Below, one piece after another: positions 32,435 to 41,825 of a DNA stretch of 64,000 nucleotides (positions are counted from its first letter, which is position 1; each line of letters begins with the position of its first letter). The notes under the pieces were generated by a model. The model searched no databases, was not told the DNA's origin, and saw only the letters and a program-made list of their open reading frames with translations. This DNA is from Kribbella flavida DSM 17836 (GTDB lineage: Bacteria > Actinomycetota > Actinomycetes > Propionibacteriales > Kribbellaceae): positions 7,130,001 to 7,194,000 of the forward strand of contig NC_013729.1 in assembly GCF_000024345.1 (NCBI RefSeq), given 5' to 3'. The position numbers and the translations under genes are program-made.

Positions 32435-33997
32435 ATGCAGGATCCGAGCGTCACCCCCGCTACGCCGTGGACACCGAGCCGGCGGCGCCTGCTGTGGAGC
32501 GGAGCACTCGGAGCGGCAGCGCTGGGCACTCTCTCGCCCGGTCCCGCCGCGGCGAGCACCACCGGGCACGGACCGGTCCGCGGGCCGTTCACCTTGGGCG
32601 TGGCATCCGGTGACCCGCTGCCCGACCGGGTGGTGCTGTGGACGCGGCTCGCCCCCGAACCGCTGGCCGAGAACGGTCACGGCGGTATGCCGAACCGGCC
32701 CGTCCCGGTGCACTGGGAGATCTCCGAGCACGAGACGTTCCGCCGGGTCGTGGCCCGCGGCATGGAGCTGGCCCGGCCGGAGGAGGCGCACTCGGTCCAT
32801 GTCGACGCCTCCGGTCTGCAGCCGAGTACGACGTACTTCTACCGCTTCCGCACCGGGTCCGAGCTGAGCCCGGTCGGCCGGACCAGGACGGCGCCCCGGC
32901 GGGTGGACCGGCCGGACCGGTTCTCCTTCGCCTTCGCGAGCTGCCAGAACTACCCGGCCGGCTTCTACACGGCGTACGCCCACCTGGCCGAGGAAGACCT
33001 GGACCTGCTCGTCTTTCTCGGCGACTACATCTACACCGGGGACGGCCAGGGCACGATCGGCCGCGGCTACGTCCCGGTCCGCGAGGTCGAGACCCTGCCG
33101 GACTACCGGATCCGGCTGGCCCAGGTGAAGAGCGACGGCGATCTGCAGGCGGCGCACGCCGCGTTCCCGTGGCTGATGACTTTCGACGACCACGAGGTGG
33201 CCAACAACTGGGCCGGTGCCGACGTGGACCCGGACGTGCCGGTGGAGCAGTTCCTGGCCCGCCGCGCGGCCGGCTTCCAGGCGTACTACGAGCACATGCC
33301 GGTACGCCGGGCGTTACGCCCGAGCGGGCCGGACATCAACTTCTACCGCCGGCTGACCTTCGGCGACCTGGTCGACTTCTACCTGCTGGACACCCGGCAG
33401 TACCGCAGCGACCAGGTCGGTCCGGCCCGCCGGTACGAGCCGGGCCGGACGATGCTCGGCGACGTGCAGGAGAAGTGGTTGACCGACGCACTGGCCGGAC
33501 CGACGGCGCGGTGGAACGTGCTGGCCCAGCAGGTGGTGTTCTCCCAGCGCGACTTCACCGCCGGCCCGGGGCAAGGGTTCAACGACGACTCCTGGGACAA
33601 CTACCCGATCGCCCGCGACCGGCTGCGGAACCGGCTCGCCGCCGCCGGCAACCCGGTGGTGCTCACCGGCGACGTGCACATGAACTACGTCTCGGACATC
33701 ACCGCGGACTTCGACGACCCGGCGGCTCCGGTGGTGGGCACCGAACTGGTCGGCACGTCGATCAGCTCCGGCGGCGACGCCGACCCGAACCCGGCCGGCG
33801 ACGCGCGGCAACTGGCCGAGAACCCGCACCTGAAGTTCGTCAACCGCGACCGCGGCTACGTCCGCAACGTCGTCACGCCGACCGCGTGGACCGCCGACTT
33901 CCGCACCGTGGACTACGTCTCCCGGCCCGGCGCCCCGGTGCGCACCCGAGCCAGCTTCCGCATCGAGAACGGCCGCCCGGGCGCACGGCCCGTCTAG
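32435..33997 (+). CDS. phoD: PhoD-type secreted alkaline phosphatase/phosphodiesterase
   Basis: 520 aa. Tat signal (SRRRLLWSGALGAAAL, then AAAS), N-terminal PhoD_N domain with GPFTLGVASGDPLPDRVVLW (written in part), and metallophosphatase domain with SFAFASCQNY, VFLGDYIYTGDG, FDDHEV and LTGDVHMN as metal ligands. Releases phosphate from phosphate mono- and diesters outside the cell using Ca/Fe. GAGGAG lies 5 nt before ATG 32435. A PHO-box-like repeat upstream suggests phosphate-starvation control. Confidence 0.94.
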   Translation: MQDPSVTPATPWTPSRRRLLWSGALGAAALGTLSPGPAAASTTGHGPVRGPFTLGVASGDPLPDRVVLWTRLAPEPLAENGHGGMPNRPVPVHWEISEHETFRRVVARGMELARPEEAHSVHVDASGLQPSTTYFYRFRTGSELSPVGRTRTAPRRVDRPDRFSFAFASCQNYPAGFYTAYAHLAEEDLDLLVFLGDYIYTGDGQGTIGRGYVPVREVETLPDYRIRLAQVKSDGDLQAAHAAFPWLMTFDDHEVANNWAGADVDPDVPVEQFLARRAAGFQAYYEHMPVRRALRPSGPDINFYRRLTFGDLVDFYLLDTRQYRSDQVGPARRYEPGRTMLGDVQEKWLTDALAGPTARWNVLAQQVVFSQRDFTAGPGQGFNDDSWDNYPIARDRLRNRLAAAGNPVVLTGDVHMNYVSDITADFDDPAAPVVGTELVGTSISSGGDADPNPAGDARQLAENPHLKFVNRDRGYVRNVVTPTAWTADFRTVDYVSRPGAPVRTRASFRIENGRPGARPV

Positions 33998-34013
33998 CTC
34001 GCGGGGCGTCCCG

Positions 34014-35291
34014 TCAGACGGTGATCTCGCCGCGCGCCGCCTTCAGGGCGATGTCGGTGCGGTGCTGGGAGCCCTTGATCCGGATCTGGCCGACCGCGGA
34101 GTACGCGTGCTGGCGGGCCTCGTCCAGGTTCTTGCCGGTCGCGCTGACCGCGAGCACCCGGCCGCCGGCGGTGACCAGGTCGTCGCCGTCGACGGCGGTG
34201 CCGGCGTGGAACACCCGGACACCGCCGGCCTCGGCCTGCTCGATCCCGGTGATCACGTCGCCACTGCGCGGTTTCGCCGGGTACTTCTTCGCCGCGACCA
34301 CGACCGCCACGGACGCGGCGTTCTTCCAGCTCAGCGGTTCGGCGTCGGCCAGCTTGCCGGTCGCCGCGGCGTACAGGACGCCGCCGAGCGGGGTCTTCAG
34401 CAGCGGCAGCAGCGCCTGGGTCTCCGGATCGCCGAAGCGGCAGTTGAACTCGATCACCCGCAGCCCGCGGCTGGTCAGCGCGAGGCCGGCGTAGAGCAGC
34501 CCGCTGAACGGCGTACCGCGGCGGCGGAGCTCGTCGACGGTCGGCTGCAGCACCTTCTCGGTGATCTCCTCGACCAGCTTGTCCGGTGCCCAGGGCAACG
34601 GTGTGTAGGCGCCCATGCCGCCGGTGTTCGGGCCCTGGTCGTCGTCGCCGAGCCGCTTGAAGTCCTGGGCCGGCTGCATCGGCAGCACGGTGGTGCCGTC
34701 GGTGATCGCGAACAGCGACACCTCCGGGCCGTCCAGGTACTCCTCGATCAGCACCTGCTCGCACTCGGCCGCGTGCGCGAGGGCCTCCTCGCGGTCCGCG
34801 GTGACCACCACGCCCTTGCCGGCGGCCAGCGCGTCGTCCTTCACCACGTACGGCGGACCGAACGCGTCGATCGCCTCGGCGGCCTGCTCCGGGGTGGTGC
34901 AGATGTAAGCCCGGCCGGTCGGCACGCTCGCGGCGGCCATCACGTCCTTGGCGAACGCCTTCGACCCCTCGATCTGCGCGGCTTCCTTGGACGGCCCGAA
35001 GACCGCGATGCCGGCCGCGCGCAGCGGGTCGGCCAGACCGGCGACCAGCGGCACCTCCGGCCCGACCACGACCAGGTCGGTGCCGAGCTCCTGGGCCAGC
35101 GCGACGACCGCGTCGTGGTCGGCGATGTCCACCGGGCGGCAGCCGACCGTCTGCCCGTCGTACGCCGGCCGCAGCGCCGCGATGCCGGGGTTGCCCGGGG
35201 CCGCGACGACCTGCTCGACGGCCGGGTCCTGGCCGAGTGCCCAGACAAGTGCGTGTTCGCGGCCGCCAGAGCCGATGACGAGAACCTTCAC
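34014..35291 (-). CDS. purD: Phosphoribosylamine-glycine ligase PurD
   Basis: 425 aa GAR synthetase, ATP-grasp enzyme adding glycine to phosphoribosylamine. VIGSGGREHAL at the N-terminus, VVGPEVPLVAGLAD, VVKDDALAAGKGVV (ATP-grasp loop), QDFKRLGDDDQGPNTGGMG and EFNCRFGDPETQ are all present. GTG start at 35291. Convergent with phoD 16 nt away; divergent from the ugp-like transporter. Confidence 0.97.
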   Translation of the reverse strand: MKVLVIGSGGREHALVWALGQDPAVEQVVAAPGNPGIAALRPAYDGQTVGCRPVDIADHDAVVALAQELGTDLVVVGPEVPLVAGLADPLRAAGIAVFGPSKEAAQIEGSKAFAKDVMAAASVPTGRAYICTTPEQAAEAIDAFGPPYVVKDDALAAGKGVVVTADREEALAHAAECEQVLIEEYLDGPEVSLFAITDGTTVLPMQPAQDFKRLGDDDQGPNTGGMGAYTPLPWAPDKLVEEITEKVLQPTVDELRRRGTPFSGLLYAGLALTSRGLRVIEFNCRFGDPETQALLPLLKTPLGGVLYAAATGKLADAEPLSWKNAASVAVVVAAKKYPAKPRSGDVITGIEQAEAGGVRVFHAGTAVDGDDLVTAGGRVLAVSATGKNLDEARQHAYSAVGQIRIKGSQHRTDIALKAARGEITV

Positions 35292-35411
35292 GAGCCACGA
35301 GCCTAGGGCATGCCCGCCGGCAGCGCGCAGCCGCGCAGTGGCGGACCCGACGCGCGGGTCGTTCTGTCCGGGCGCCGGCGGTGACAGACTGCCCTGACTG
35401 GAGGTAGTGCA

Positions 35412-36329
35412 TTGACTACACGTTCGGCACCGGCAGCGGCCCGCCGCCGGTTCTCCCCCGCGTCACTGGTGTCGTGGCTGCTGCTGACGCCCTGCCTGGT
35501 GATCTTCGCGCTGTTCATCGTCTGGCCGCTCGGCAAGTCGGTCTCGCTGTCGCTGCACGGCTCGGACCTGTTCGGCCGGCCCGACGCCTTCGTCGGCCTG
35601 CAGCACTACCGCGACATGCTCGGCTCGGCCGAGTTCCGGCACATCCTGTGGGTGACGTTCGCGTTCGTGCTGCTGACGGTGATCCCCGGCGTGCTCGGCG
35701 GTCTGTTCATCGTGCTGCTGCTCGAGCAGCACATCAAAGGCATCCGGATCTTCCGGACCGCGTTCGCGCTGCCGTTCGCGTTCTCGGTGGCCAGCGCGTC
35801 GGTGATCTTCGCGACCATCTACAACCCGGCGATCGGCCTGGCCAACGGCCTGCTCGGCCGGTTCGGGGTGGACCGGATCGGCTGGCTGACCGATCCCGAC
35901 TGGGCGCTGATCAGCGTCGCGATCACGACGGTCTGGATGAGCATCGGCTACAACGTGCTGGTGCTGTCGGCCGGCATCGGAGCGATCCCGGCCGAGATCA
36001 ACGAGGCGGCCACCCTGGACGGCGCCGGCGGCTGGCGGGCGTCGCGGTACATCACCGTGCCGATGCTCGGCCCGCAACTGTTCTTCCTGGTGGTGATCTC
36101 CACGATCCAGTCGCTGCAGGGCTTCGGCCAGATCAAGATCCTCACCCCCGAGGGCGGCCCGGAGCAGTCGACCAAGACGCTGGTCTACTCGATCTACCAC
36201 ACCGCGTTCGCGAACAACGCGAGCGACTTCGGCGCCGCGTCCGCGCAGGCGATCGTGCTGCTGGTCATCCTGCTGGCCTGCACCGCGATCCAGTTCGGCG
36301 TGCTCGAGAGGCGGGTGCACTACAAGTGA
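35412..36329 (+). CDS. ugpA: ABC transporter permease, UgpA-like
   Basis: 305 aa with six transmembrane helices and the permease-ATPase coupling loop EINEAATLDGAGGWRASRYI (EAA motif). TTG 35412 is the start: GGAGG lies 7 nt upstream and no other good start precedes the first helix. First gene of a permease-permease-binding protein set; assignment to glycerol-3-phosphate-type uptake comes from the binding protein and is inference. Confidence 0.82.
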   Translation: MTTRSAPAAARRRFSPASLVSWLLLTPCLVIFALFIVWPLGKSVSLSLHGSDLFGRPDAFVGLQHYRDMLGSAEFRHILWVTFAFVLLTVIPGVLGGLFIVLLLEQHIKGIRIFRTAFALPFAFSVASASVIFATIYNPAIGLANGLLGRFGVDRIGWLTDPDWALISVAITTVWMSIGYNVLVLSAGIGAIPAEINEAATLDGAGGWRASRYITVPMLGPQLFFLVVISTIQSLQGFGQIKILTPEGGPEQSTKTLVYSIYHTAFANNASDFGAASAQAIVLLVILLACTAIQFGVLERRVHYK

Positions 36330-37177
36330 GGCAACTGACCGTCGGCCGGGTGATCACCTACGCCGTACTGATCCTCGCCGCGCTCGCGGTGGTCTTCCCG
36401 GTGTACTACGTGATCGCCGGCTCGATCATGTCGCCCGGCCAGATCTCGGCGTACCCGCCGGACCTGTTCCCGCACGGCATCTTCACCGGCAACTACGAGG
36501 GCGCGTCGTCGTCCGGCACACCGATCGGCCGGCAGTACCTGAACTCGATCCTGCAGACCTCGATCATCACGACCTCCCAGCTGATCACCAGCGTGCTGGC
36601 GGCGTACGCGTTCGTCTTCATGAGGATGTGGGGCCGGACCGTGCTGTTCGGGTTGTTCCTGGCCACGCTGATGGTGCCGTGGGAGTCGATCGTGCTGCCG
36701 AACTACCTGACCATCACCGGCTGGGAGCTCGGCGGCGAGCGGCTGACCGCGTCGTACGCCGGCACGATGCTCGCGCTGGTGCTGCCGTTCCTGGCGAACG
36801 CGTTCGGCGTGTTCCTGCTCCGGCAGTCGTTCCTGCAGTTCCCGACCGAGCTGCGCGACGCGGCGACGATCGACGGCTGCGGGCACTGGCGGTTCCTGCG
36901 CCAGATCCTGATCCCGCTGAACAAGCCGGCCCTGATGGCGGTCGGGCTGTACGTGTTCCTGTCCGCCTGGAACCAGTTCTTCTGGCCGCTGCTGATCGGC
37001 GACTCCGCGGACCGGCGCACGCTGCAGATCGGGATCAGCCAGCTCAACGACGCGGAGGCGGCCGACCCGGGGCTGATCCTGGCCGGCGTCACGCTGTCCA
37101 TCCTTCCCACCCTGGCCATCGTGATCTTCGGCCAGCGCTTCATCGTCCGCGGACTGACCGCGGGCGCCATCCGGTAG
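36326..37177 (+). CDS. ugpE: ABC transporter permease, UgpE-like
   Basis: 283 aa, six transmembrane helices, EAA loop ELRDAATIDGCGHWRFLRQI, ending with RGLTAGAIR as in MalG/UgpE-type permeases. GTG 36326 overlaps the upstream stop (GTGA). The frame is open further left only as a shadow of the first permease. No ATPase gene accompanies the set. Confidence 0.82.
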   Translation: MRQLTVGRVITYAVLILAALAVVFPVYYVIAGSIMSPGQISAYPPDLFPHGIFTGNYEGASSSGTPIGRQYLNSILQTSIITTSQLITSVLAAYAFVFMRMWGRTVLFGLFLATLMVPWESIVLPNYLTITGWELGGERLTASYAGTMLALVLPFLANAFGVFLLRQSFLQFPTELRDAATIDGCGHWRFLRQILIPLNKPALMAVGLYVFLSAWNQFFWPLLIGDSADRRTLQIGISQLNDAEAADPGLILAGVTLSILPTLAIVIFGQRFIVRGLTAGAIR

Positions 37178-37203
37178 TTCCGGTAGGACAGAAAGGCAAG
37201 AGC

Positions 37204-38613
37204 ATGCGATCGATCCGACAACGGCGTACGGCGACCGCGGCGGCCCTGCTGGCGGTGCTCGCCCTGGTGGCGGCCGGTTGTGGCAGCAGCGACTCCGGCG
37301 ACGGCGACTCCGGCAACGGCCAGGAGGCTCCCGGCGCGGACGCCCTGGACCAGGCGACCGGCGTCACCAAGGTGACCTTCTGGCACGGCATGAAGGGTGC
37401 CAACGGCGAGGCGGTCGACAAGCTGGTGAAGGCGTTCAATGCCAAGAACAGCGGCAAGATCGAGGTCCAGGCCGTCTACCAGGGCGACTACGACGAGACG
37501 ATCACGAAGTACAAGACGTCGGTGCAGCAGGGCAACACGCCGTCGGTGGTGCAGATCTACGACATCGGCTCGCGGTTCATGATCGACTCCAAGCAGACCG
37601 TGCCGATCCAGAGCTTCGCCGACAAGGACGGCTACGCGCTGGACTCGATCGAGCCGAACATCGCGAACTACTACTCGATCGACGGCAAGCTCAACTCGAT
37701 GCCGTTCAACACCTCGATGCCGCTGCTCTACATCAACAAGGAAGCCTTCGTGAAGGCCGGCCTGGACCCGGCCAAGCCGCCGGCCGACCTCGACGCGATC
37801 ATGGCCGCGGCGAAGAAGCTGACGATCAAGCAGGGCGGACGGACCACGCAGTACGGGTTCAACGCGGCGATCTACGGCTGGTTCGTGGAGCAGCTGATCG
37901 CCCAGTCCGGTACGACGTACTGCGACAACGAGAACGGCCGCAAGGACCTGGCCACCCAGGTGAACTTCGCCGACGAGCAGGGCGTGAAGATCGCCACCTG
38001 GTACCAGCAGATGGTCAAGCAGGGCCTGATGCCGAACACCGGCAAGAAGACCGACGACGCCCAGGCCGTGTTCAAGTCCGGCACGTCGGCGATGCACCTG
38101 GAGTCGACCGGCTCGCTGCGCGGCTACCTGGACGCGGCGAAAGGCAAGTTCACCGTGATGACCGCGCCGTTCCCGAAGCTGAGCGCCGGCGACACCGGCG
38201 GCCCGATCATCGGCGGCGCCTCCCTGTGGGTCAACGGCCCCGGCCACTCCGACGCCGAGAAGCGCGCCTCCTGGGAGTTCGTGAAGTTCGCCTCGACCCC
38301 GGAGCAGCAGGCCGCCTGGCACACCGGCACCGGCTACTTCCCGATCAACTCCAAGGCCCTCGACCTGCCCGAGGACAAGGCCTGGGTCGCGCAGTACCCG
38401 CAGTTCACCACCGCCATCACCCAACTCCACAACACCAAGCCGTCGAACGCCTCCTCCGGCTGCATCCTCGGCGTCATGCCCCAAGCCCGCAAGGCCGCCG
38501 AAGACGGCCTGGAAAAAGCGGTCCTCGGCACCGACCCCGCTGCCGCGATGAAGTCCGCCGCCGACTCCATCAAGCCCCAGATCGACCAGTACAACAAGAC
38601 GGTCAAGAAGTAG
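37204..38613 (+). CDS. ugpB: ABC transporter substrate-binding lipoprotein, UgpB-like
   Basis: 469 aa. Signal with lipobox VAAGC, then Ser/Gly/Asp linker. The mature part has TFWHGMKGANGEAVDKLVKAFN (in part), MPFNTSMPLLYINKEAF and KAGLDPAKPP, which resemble E. coli UgpB in order and wording, so glycerol-3-phosphate or glycerophosphodiester binding is plausible. AAAGG precedes ATG 37204. Neighbouring PhoD suits a phosphorus-scavenging role. Other sugar ligands cannot be excluded. Confidence 0.78.
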   Translation: MRSIRQRRTATAAALLAVLALVAAGCGSSDSGDGDSGNGQEAPGADALDQATGVTKVTFWHGMKGANGEAVDKLVKAFNAKNSGKIEVQAVYQGDYDETITKYKTSVQQGNTPSVVQIYDIGSRFMIDSKQTVPIQSFADKDGYALDSIEPNIANYYSIDGKLNSMPFNTSMPLLYINKEAFVKAGLDPAKPPADLDAIMAAAKKLTIKQGGRTTQYGFNAAIYGWFVEQLIAQSGTTYCDNENGRKDLATQVNFADEQGVKIATWYQQMVKQGLMPNTGKKTDDAQAVFKSGTSAMHLESTGSLRGYLDAAKGKFTVMTAPFPKLSAGDTGGPIIGGASLWVNGPGHSDAEKRASWEFVKFASTPEQQAAWHTGTGYFPINSKALDLPEDKAWVAQYPQFTTAITQLHNTKPSNASSGCILGVMPQARKAAEDGLEKAVLGTDPAAAMKSAADSIKPQIDQYNKTVKK

Positions 38614-38619
38614 CCCGCC

Positions 38620-38665
38620 CGACGTCCGAAGCACCTTGCTCAAGCCCAGGGCGCCTCGGACGTCG
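38620..38665. terminator. Hairpin between ugpB-like gene and the helicase
   Basis: Perfect 10-bp inverted repeat CGACGTCCGA (38620-38629) / TCGGACGTCG (38656-38665), starting 6 nt after the stop; an outer pair AAGCACCT / AGGTGCTT follows. Between convergent genes and without U-run, so probably bidirectional. Confidence 0.45.
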
Positions 38666-38767
38666 CCGTACGCACCTGCTCTCGTCGACACAGGATTCCA
38701 CCCGCTGGACTTGAGTTCGTGGAGAGCGGTCGACAGGCGAGGTGCTTTGAACCGAAGGACTGGCAGG

Positions 38768-40996
38768 TCAGCCGGGCGTGGGCTCGGTGGGCGAGGCTCC
38801 TGAGGTAATGCCGAGGCGGTGTTGTTCGGCGAGCACGATGCGGTCCTGGACGGGGACTCTGTCGTCGTCCAGACGGTGGGCGCGATGGTCGACCGCTCGG
38901 GGGTCCAGTTGCTTGGCGTCGCTCTTGCGGGCGTACTCGTCGAAGAGCAGGCGTTTGTGTTCCTGGACTTCGCGGATGCGGTCGTCGACGGTGTCCTTGG
39001 CGAGCAGGCGGTGGACCTGGACCGTGCGGATCTGGCCCATCCGGTGGGCCCGGGCGACGGCTTGCTGCTCGGTGCTGGGTTTCCAGTGGGGTTCGGCGAG
39101 GATGACGACCGAGGCGGCCTGCATGTTGAGGCCTACGCCGCCGGCCTCGATCTGGCTGAGCAGGACGGCGTGGCCGGGGGCGGCGGTGAACTCGTCGACC
39201 AGGCGTTGGCGTTCGGTCGGGCCGACGGCGCCGCGGATGGAGCCGGTCGTCGGGCCGACCGCCTGCTCGATCCGGTCCAGGACGGTGAGGAAGTAGGAGA
39301 AGACGACCACCTTGCGGCCGTCCTCGCGTGCCTCCTCGACGATCTCGGCGATCCGCTCCAGCTTCGCCGAGCCGGCAACCTCGAAGGCCGCCTGCCGCAT
39401 CCGCATCAGATTGCCCGAGCGAACCGCGCTGACGTACGCCGCCTTGTCCTCGGCGGTGGGCAGGACCCAGTCGTCGATCTCGATCTTCTCGGGTAGCTCG
39501 GTGAGCACGTCCTCCTGGTTGCGGCGCAGGTAGACCGGCGCCACCGCCCGGCGGAACTGCTTGGCCCCGGCAACGGCATTGATTGCCTTGAGCCCTTTCG
39601 CCGTGGCCGGCTGCAGGTGCTCGACCAGGTTGCGGAACTCCTCGACCCGGTTCTCCATCGGCGTACCGGTCAGGAACACCACCCGCTGCGCCGCCGCCAC
39701 CGCCCGGCCGACGACCTGGGAGCGACGGGCCTTCGGGTTCTTCACGTAGTGCGCCTCGTCCACGACCAGCAGCGCCTGGCCGTGCCCCTTCAGCACGTCC
39801 AAGCTGCCCAGCGTCCCGAACGTCGTCACCGCCACCCCACCGTCCCGCAGCCACCGGCGAGCGGCGCCGTCGCGCTGGGGCCCGTGCAGGTTGTGCGGCT
39901 CGAGTTGCGTGTGCTTGGAGATCTCGTTGAGCCAGTTCATCTGGACGCTGGCCGGGCAGACCACCAGGAACCGCTGCTGCCCGTGGGCCGCGAGATGCGC
40001 CGCGGCGGCGAGCGCCTGGATCGTCTTGCCGAGCCCCATCTCGTCGCCGAGGATCGATCGCTCCTGGTGAATCAGGTACTGCGCACCGAAGACCTGGTAA
40101 CCCCGCAACGTCGACTTCACCAGGCTGGTGTCCAGCGGTACGGCGGTGATCCGCTGCCGCAGCTCCTCGGGGATGAACCCCTGCGCCGCCTCGACCTCGA
40201 CCTGGACCCCGCCGACCGTCGACAGCACGGCGTTCACCGCCGCCGCGTCGGCGGCGTACTCGCGCCAGAGCCGTTCGTCGGTGTAGCCGGTGAGCGCGAC
40301 CGCCTGCTCGTGCCGGGCGATCTCCTTCGCCAGCCAGGCGGTCCGGGGATGCTGGTCGATCGTCTCGAGCCGGCTGAGCGCCAGCAGCGCGGCCTGCTTC
40401 TTGTCCCGCCCGGACATCCACATCGACAGCCGCCGCCGGGTCGGCGCCGCGGCGACCAGCCACTCCTGGGTGACGCCGGTCAGCTCCCGCACCGGGCCGA
40501 TCAGGCCGGCGACCGCCGCGTCCGCACGCCGGATCGCGGTCAACGTCGCCAGCAGGTCACGCTGCGCGTCGTCCGGCCGATCCGGCTGGAACCTGAACTG
40601 CGCCGAGCGGGCGACGTCGCCCACGACCGCCCGGACCGCCTCGGTGATCTTGTCTGCGGTCTTCGGCCCGATTCCGGGCAGCGCGACCAGTTCGGCACTG
40701 GACACCCCGGCCAGCCGCCCGATCGTCCGGTAGCCGGCCTTCTCGAGCATGCCGACCCGCGTGCCCGTCACTTCCTGCAAGGCCGTGACCGGCAGGCTCT
40801 CCAACTCACGGACTACCTGGCGTTGGGTCAGTACGGCGAGTTGTTCGTGGGCCTGCTCCCGCAGCGAGTCCGGCCTGCCGATCAGGGTTTCGGCTCGAAC
40901 CCGGAGCTCGTCGACCCGGCGAATCAGGTCACGGGCGGCACGGCCGACGCTCGACCGCATCCGGTCGGCGGTCTCCGTCTCCCCCTGATCGGTCAT
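38768..40996 (-). CDS. SNF2-family DNA helicase/translocase with helix-hairpin-helix
   Basis: 742 aa. An N-terminal region with helix-hairpin-helix LVALPGIGPKTADKI (about residue 105) for non-specific DNA binding; SNF2 ATPase core with LGDEMGLGKTIQALA (Walker A), VVDEAHYVKN (DEAH), TGTPMENR; helicase C half with SYFLTVLDRI, LSQIEAGGVGLN and ARAHRMGQIRTVQVHRLL. ATG 40996 chosen; the upstream open frame overlaps the secreted protein gene and is not protein-like. RapA/HepA-like remodelling or repair role; no partner gene adjacent. Confidence 0.9.
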   Translation of the reverse strand: MTDQGETETADRMRSSVGRAARDLIRRVDELRVRAETLIGRPDSLREQAHEQLAVLTQRQVVRELESLPVTALQEVTGTRVGMLEKAGYRTIGRLAGVSSAELVALPGIGPKTADKITEAVRAVVGDVARSAQFRFQPDRPDDAQRDLLATLTAIRRADAAVAGLIGPVRELTGVTQEWLVAAAPTRRRLSMWMSGRDKKQAALLALSRLETIDQHPRTAWLAKEIARHEQAVALTGYTDERLWREYAADAAAVNAVLSTVGGVQVEVEAAQGFIPEELRQRITAVPLDTSLVKSTLRGYQVFGAQYLIHQERSILGDEMGLGKTIQALAAAAHLAAHGQQRFLVVCPASVQMNWLNEISKHTQLEPHNLHGPQRDGAARRWLRDGGVAVTTFGTLGSLDVLKGHGQALLVVDEAHYVKNPKARRSQVVGRAVAAAQRVVFLTGTPMENRVEEFRNLVEHLQPATAKGLKAINAVAGAKQFRRAVAPVYLRRNQEDVLTELPEKIEIDDWVLPTAEDKAAYVSAVRSGNLMRMRQAAFEVAGSAKLERIAEIVEEAREDGRKVVVFSYFLTVLDRIEQAVGPTTGSIRGAVGPTERQRLVDEFTAAPGHAVLLSQIEAGGVGLNMQAASVVILAEPHWKPSTEQQAVARAHRMGQIRTVQVHRLLAKDTVDDRIREVQEHKRLLFDEYARKSDAKQLDPRAVDHRAHRLDDDRVPVQDRIVLAEQHRLGITSGASPTEPTPG

Positions 40997-41037
40997 CGCG
41001 CCAGTCTGCCCCACGCTCCGGGATCGACCGGTCAGGG

Positions 41038-41739
41038 TCAGTAGTGCCAGTAGCGCTTGGCGTCGGCGTTCCACTCCACCGGGAAGGTGGTGCGGTTGGT
41101 GAAGGCCATGCCCAGGCCCCGGGCCAGTTCGAGGGTCCGGGAGAGCTGGAGCGCGTAGGGGTGGTTGTCGTCGTCCCACCACTGCTCGACCTGGGTGATG
41201 CAGGTGCGGCCGGCGAAGTACGGGTTGGCGCAGGGGTGGGCCGGGAGCCACTTCTGCAGGTGGCGGAAGTTGACGGTGGTGGAGCCGTTGGTGATCGTGC
41301 CGCGGGCATCGAGGCAGTAGCCGGTGGCGGGCACGGTCCAGCGCACATAGTGCTGGCGCCCGTCAGCCGACGGCAGCGGCTGCGGGTCGGCGCAGGTGGC
41401 GTCGGCGATGGTCTCCGAGGTCACCCGCTGGACCTGGGTCACCGGACGGCCGGCACCGTCGCTGTAGCCGTCGAGCAGGACCCAGTCGCCGTTGCGGACG
41501 AACCGTTCGGCGGACTTCGGCGGCCAGGCCTTCGGGTCGCCCCAGGAGATGTCGGAGGTGGTCTCGCTCTGCGGGAACCACGCCCACTGTCCGGCTGCGG
41601 AGCCGCCCGCCCAGTACTGACCAGCCGAGCGCTCGAACATCAGGGAGTACTGGCCGTAGTTCTCGGTCGCCGCACGCGCGGTGCCGGTTGCGGCCAGCAA
41701 CGCCACGGTGACGGCCAGGAAGACAGCTTTCGTCCGCAT
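41038..41739 (-). CDS. Secreted protein of unknown function
   Basis: 233 aa with a clear signal peptide (AVFLAVTVALLAATGTARA, cleavage after ARA). The mature part is rich in Trp, Tyr and Asn, has four Cys (two likely disulfides) and a cluster QVEQWWDDDNHPYALQLSR; a late HLQKWLPAHPC may be a metal or catalytic site but nothing is recognisable. Alone between the helicase and a divergent hydrolase. Confidence 0.75.
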   Translation of the reverse strand: MRTKAVFLAVTVALLAATGTARAATENYGQYSLMFERSAGQYWAGGSAAGQWAWFPQSETTSDISWGDPKAWPPKSAERFVRNGDWVLLDGYSDGAGRPVTQVQRVTSETIADATCADPQPLPSADGRQHYVRWTVPATGYCLDARGTITNGSTTVNFRHLQKWLPAHPCANPYFAGRTCITQVEQWWDDDNHPYALQLSRTLELARGLGMAFTNRTTFPVEWNADAKRYWHY

Positions 41740-41825
41740 GAGCGACCAGGCTAGCGCGGACTGGGCATGAACTCCCGGCCCGTTTAGGCTCGCGCCAAGC
41801 GCTGCGACAACCTGGAGGAGATGCC

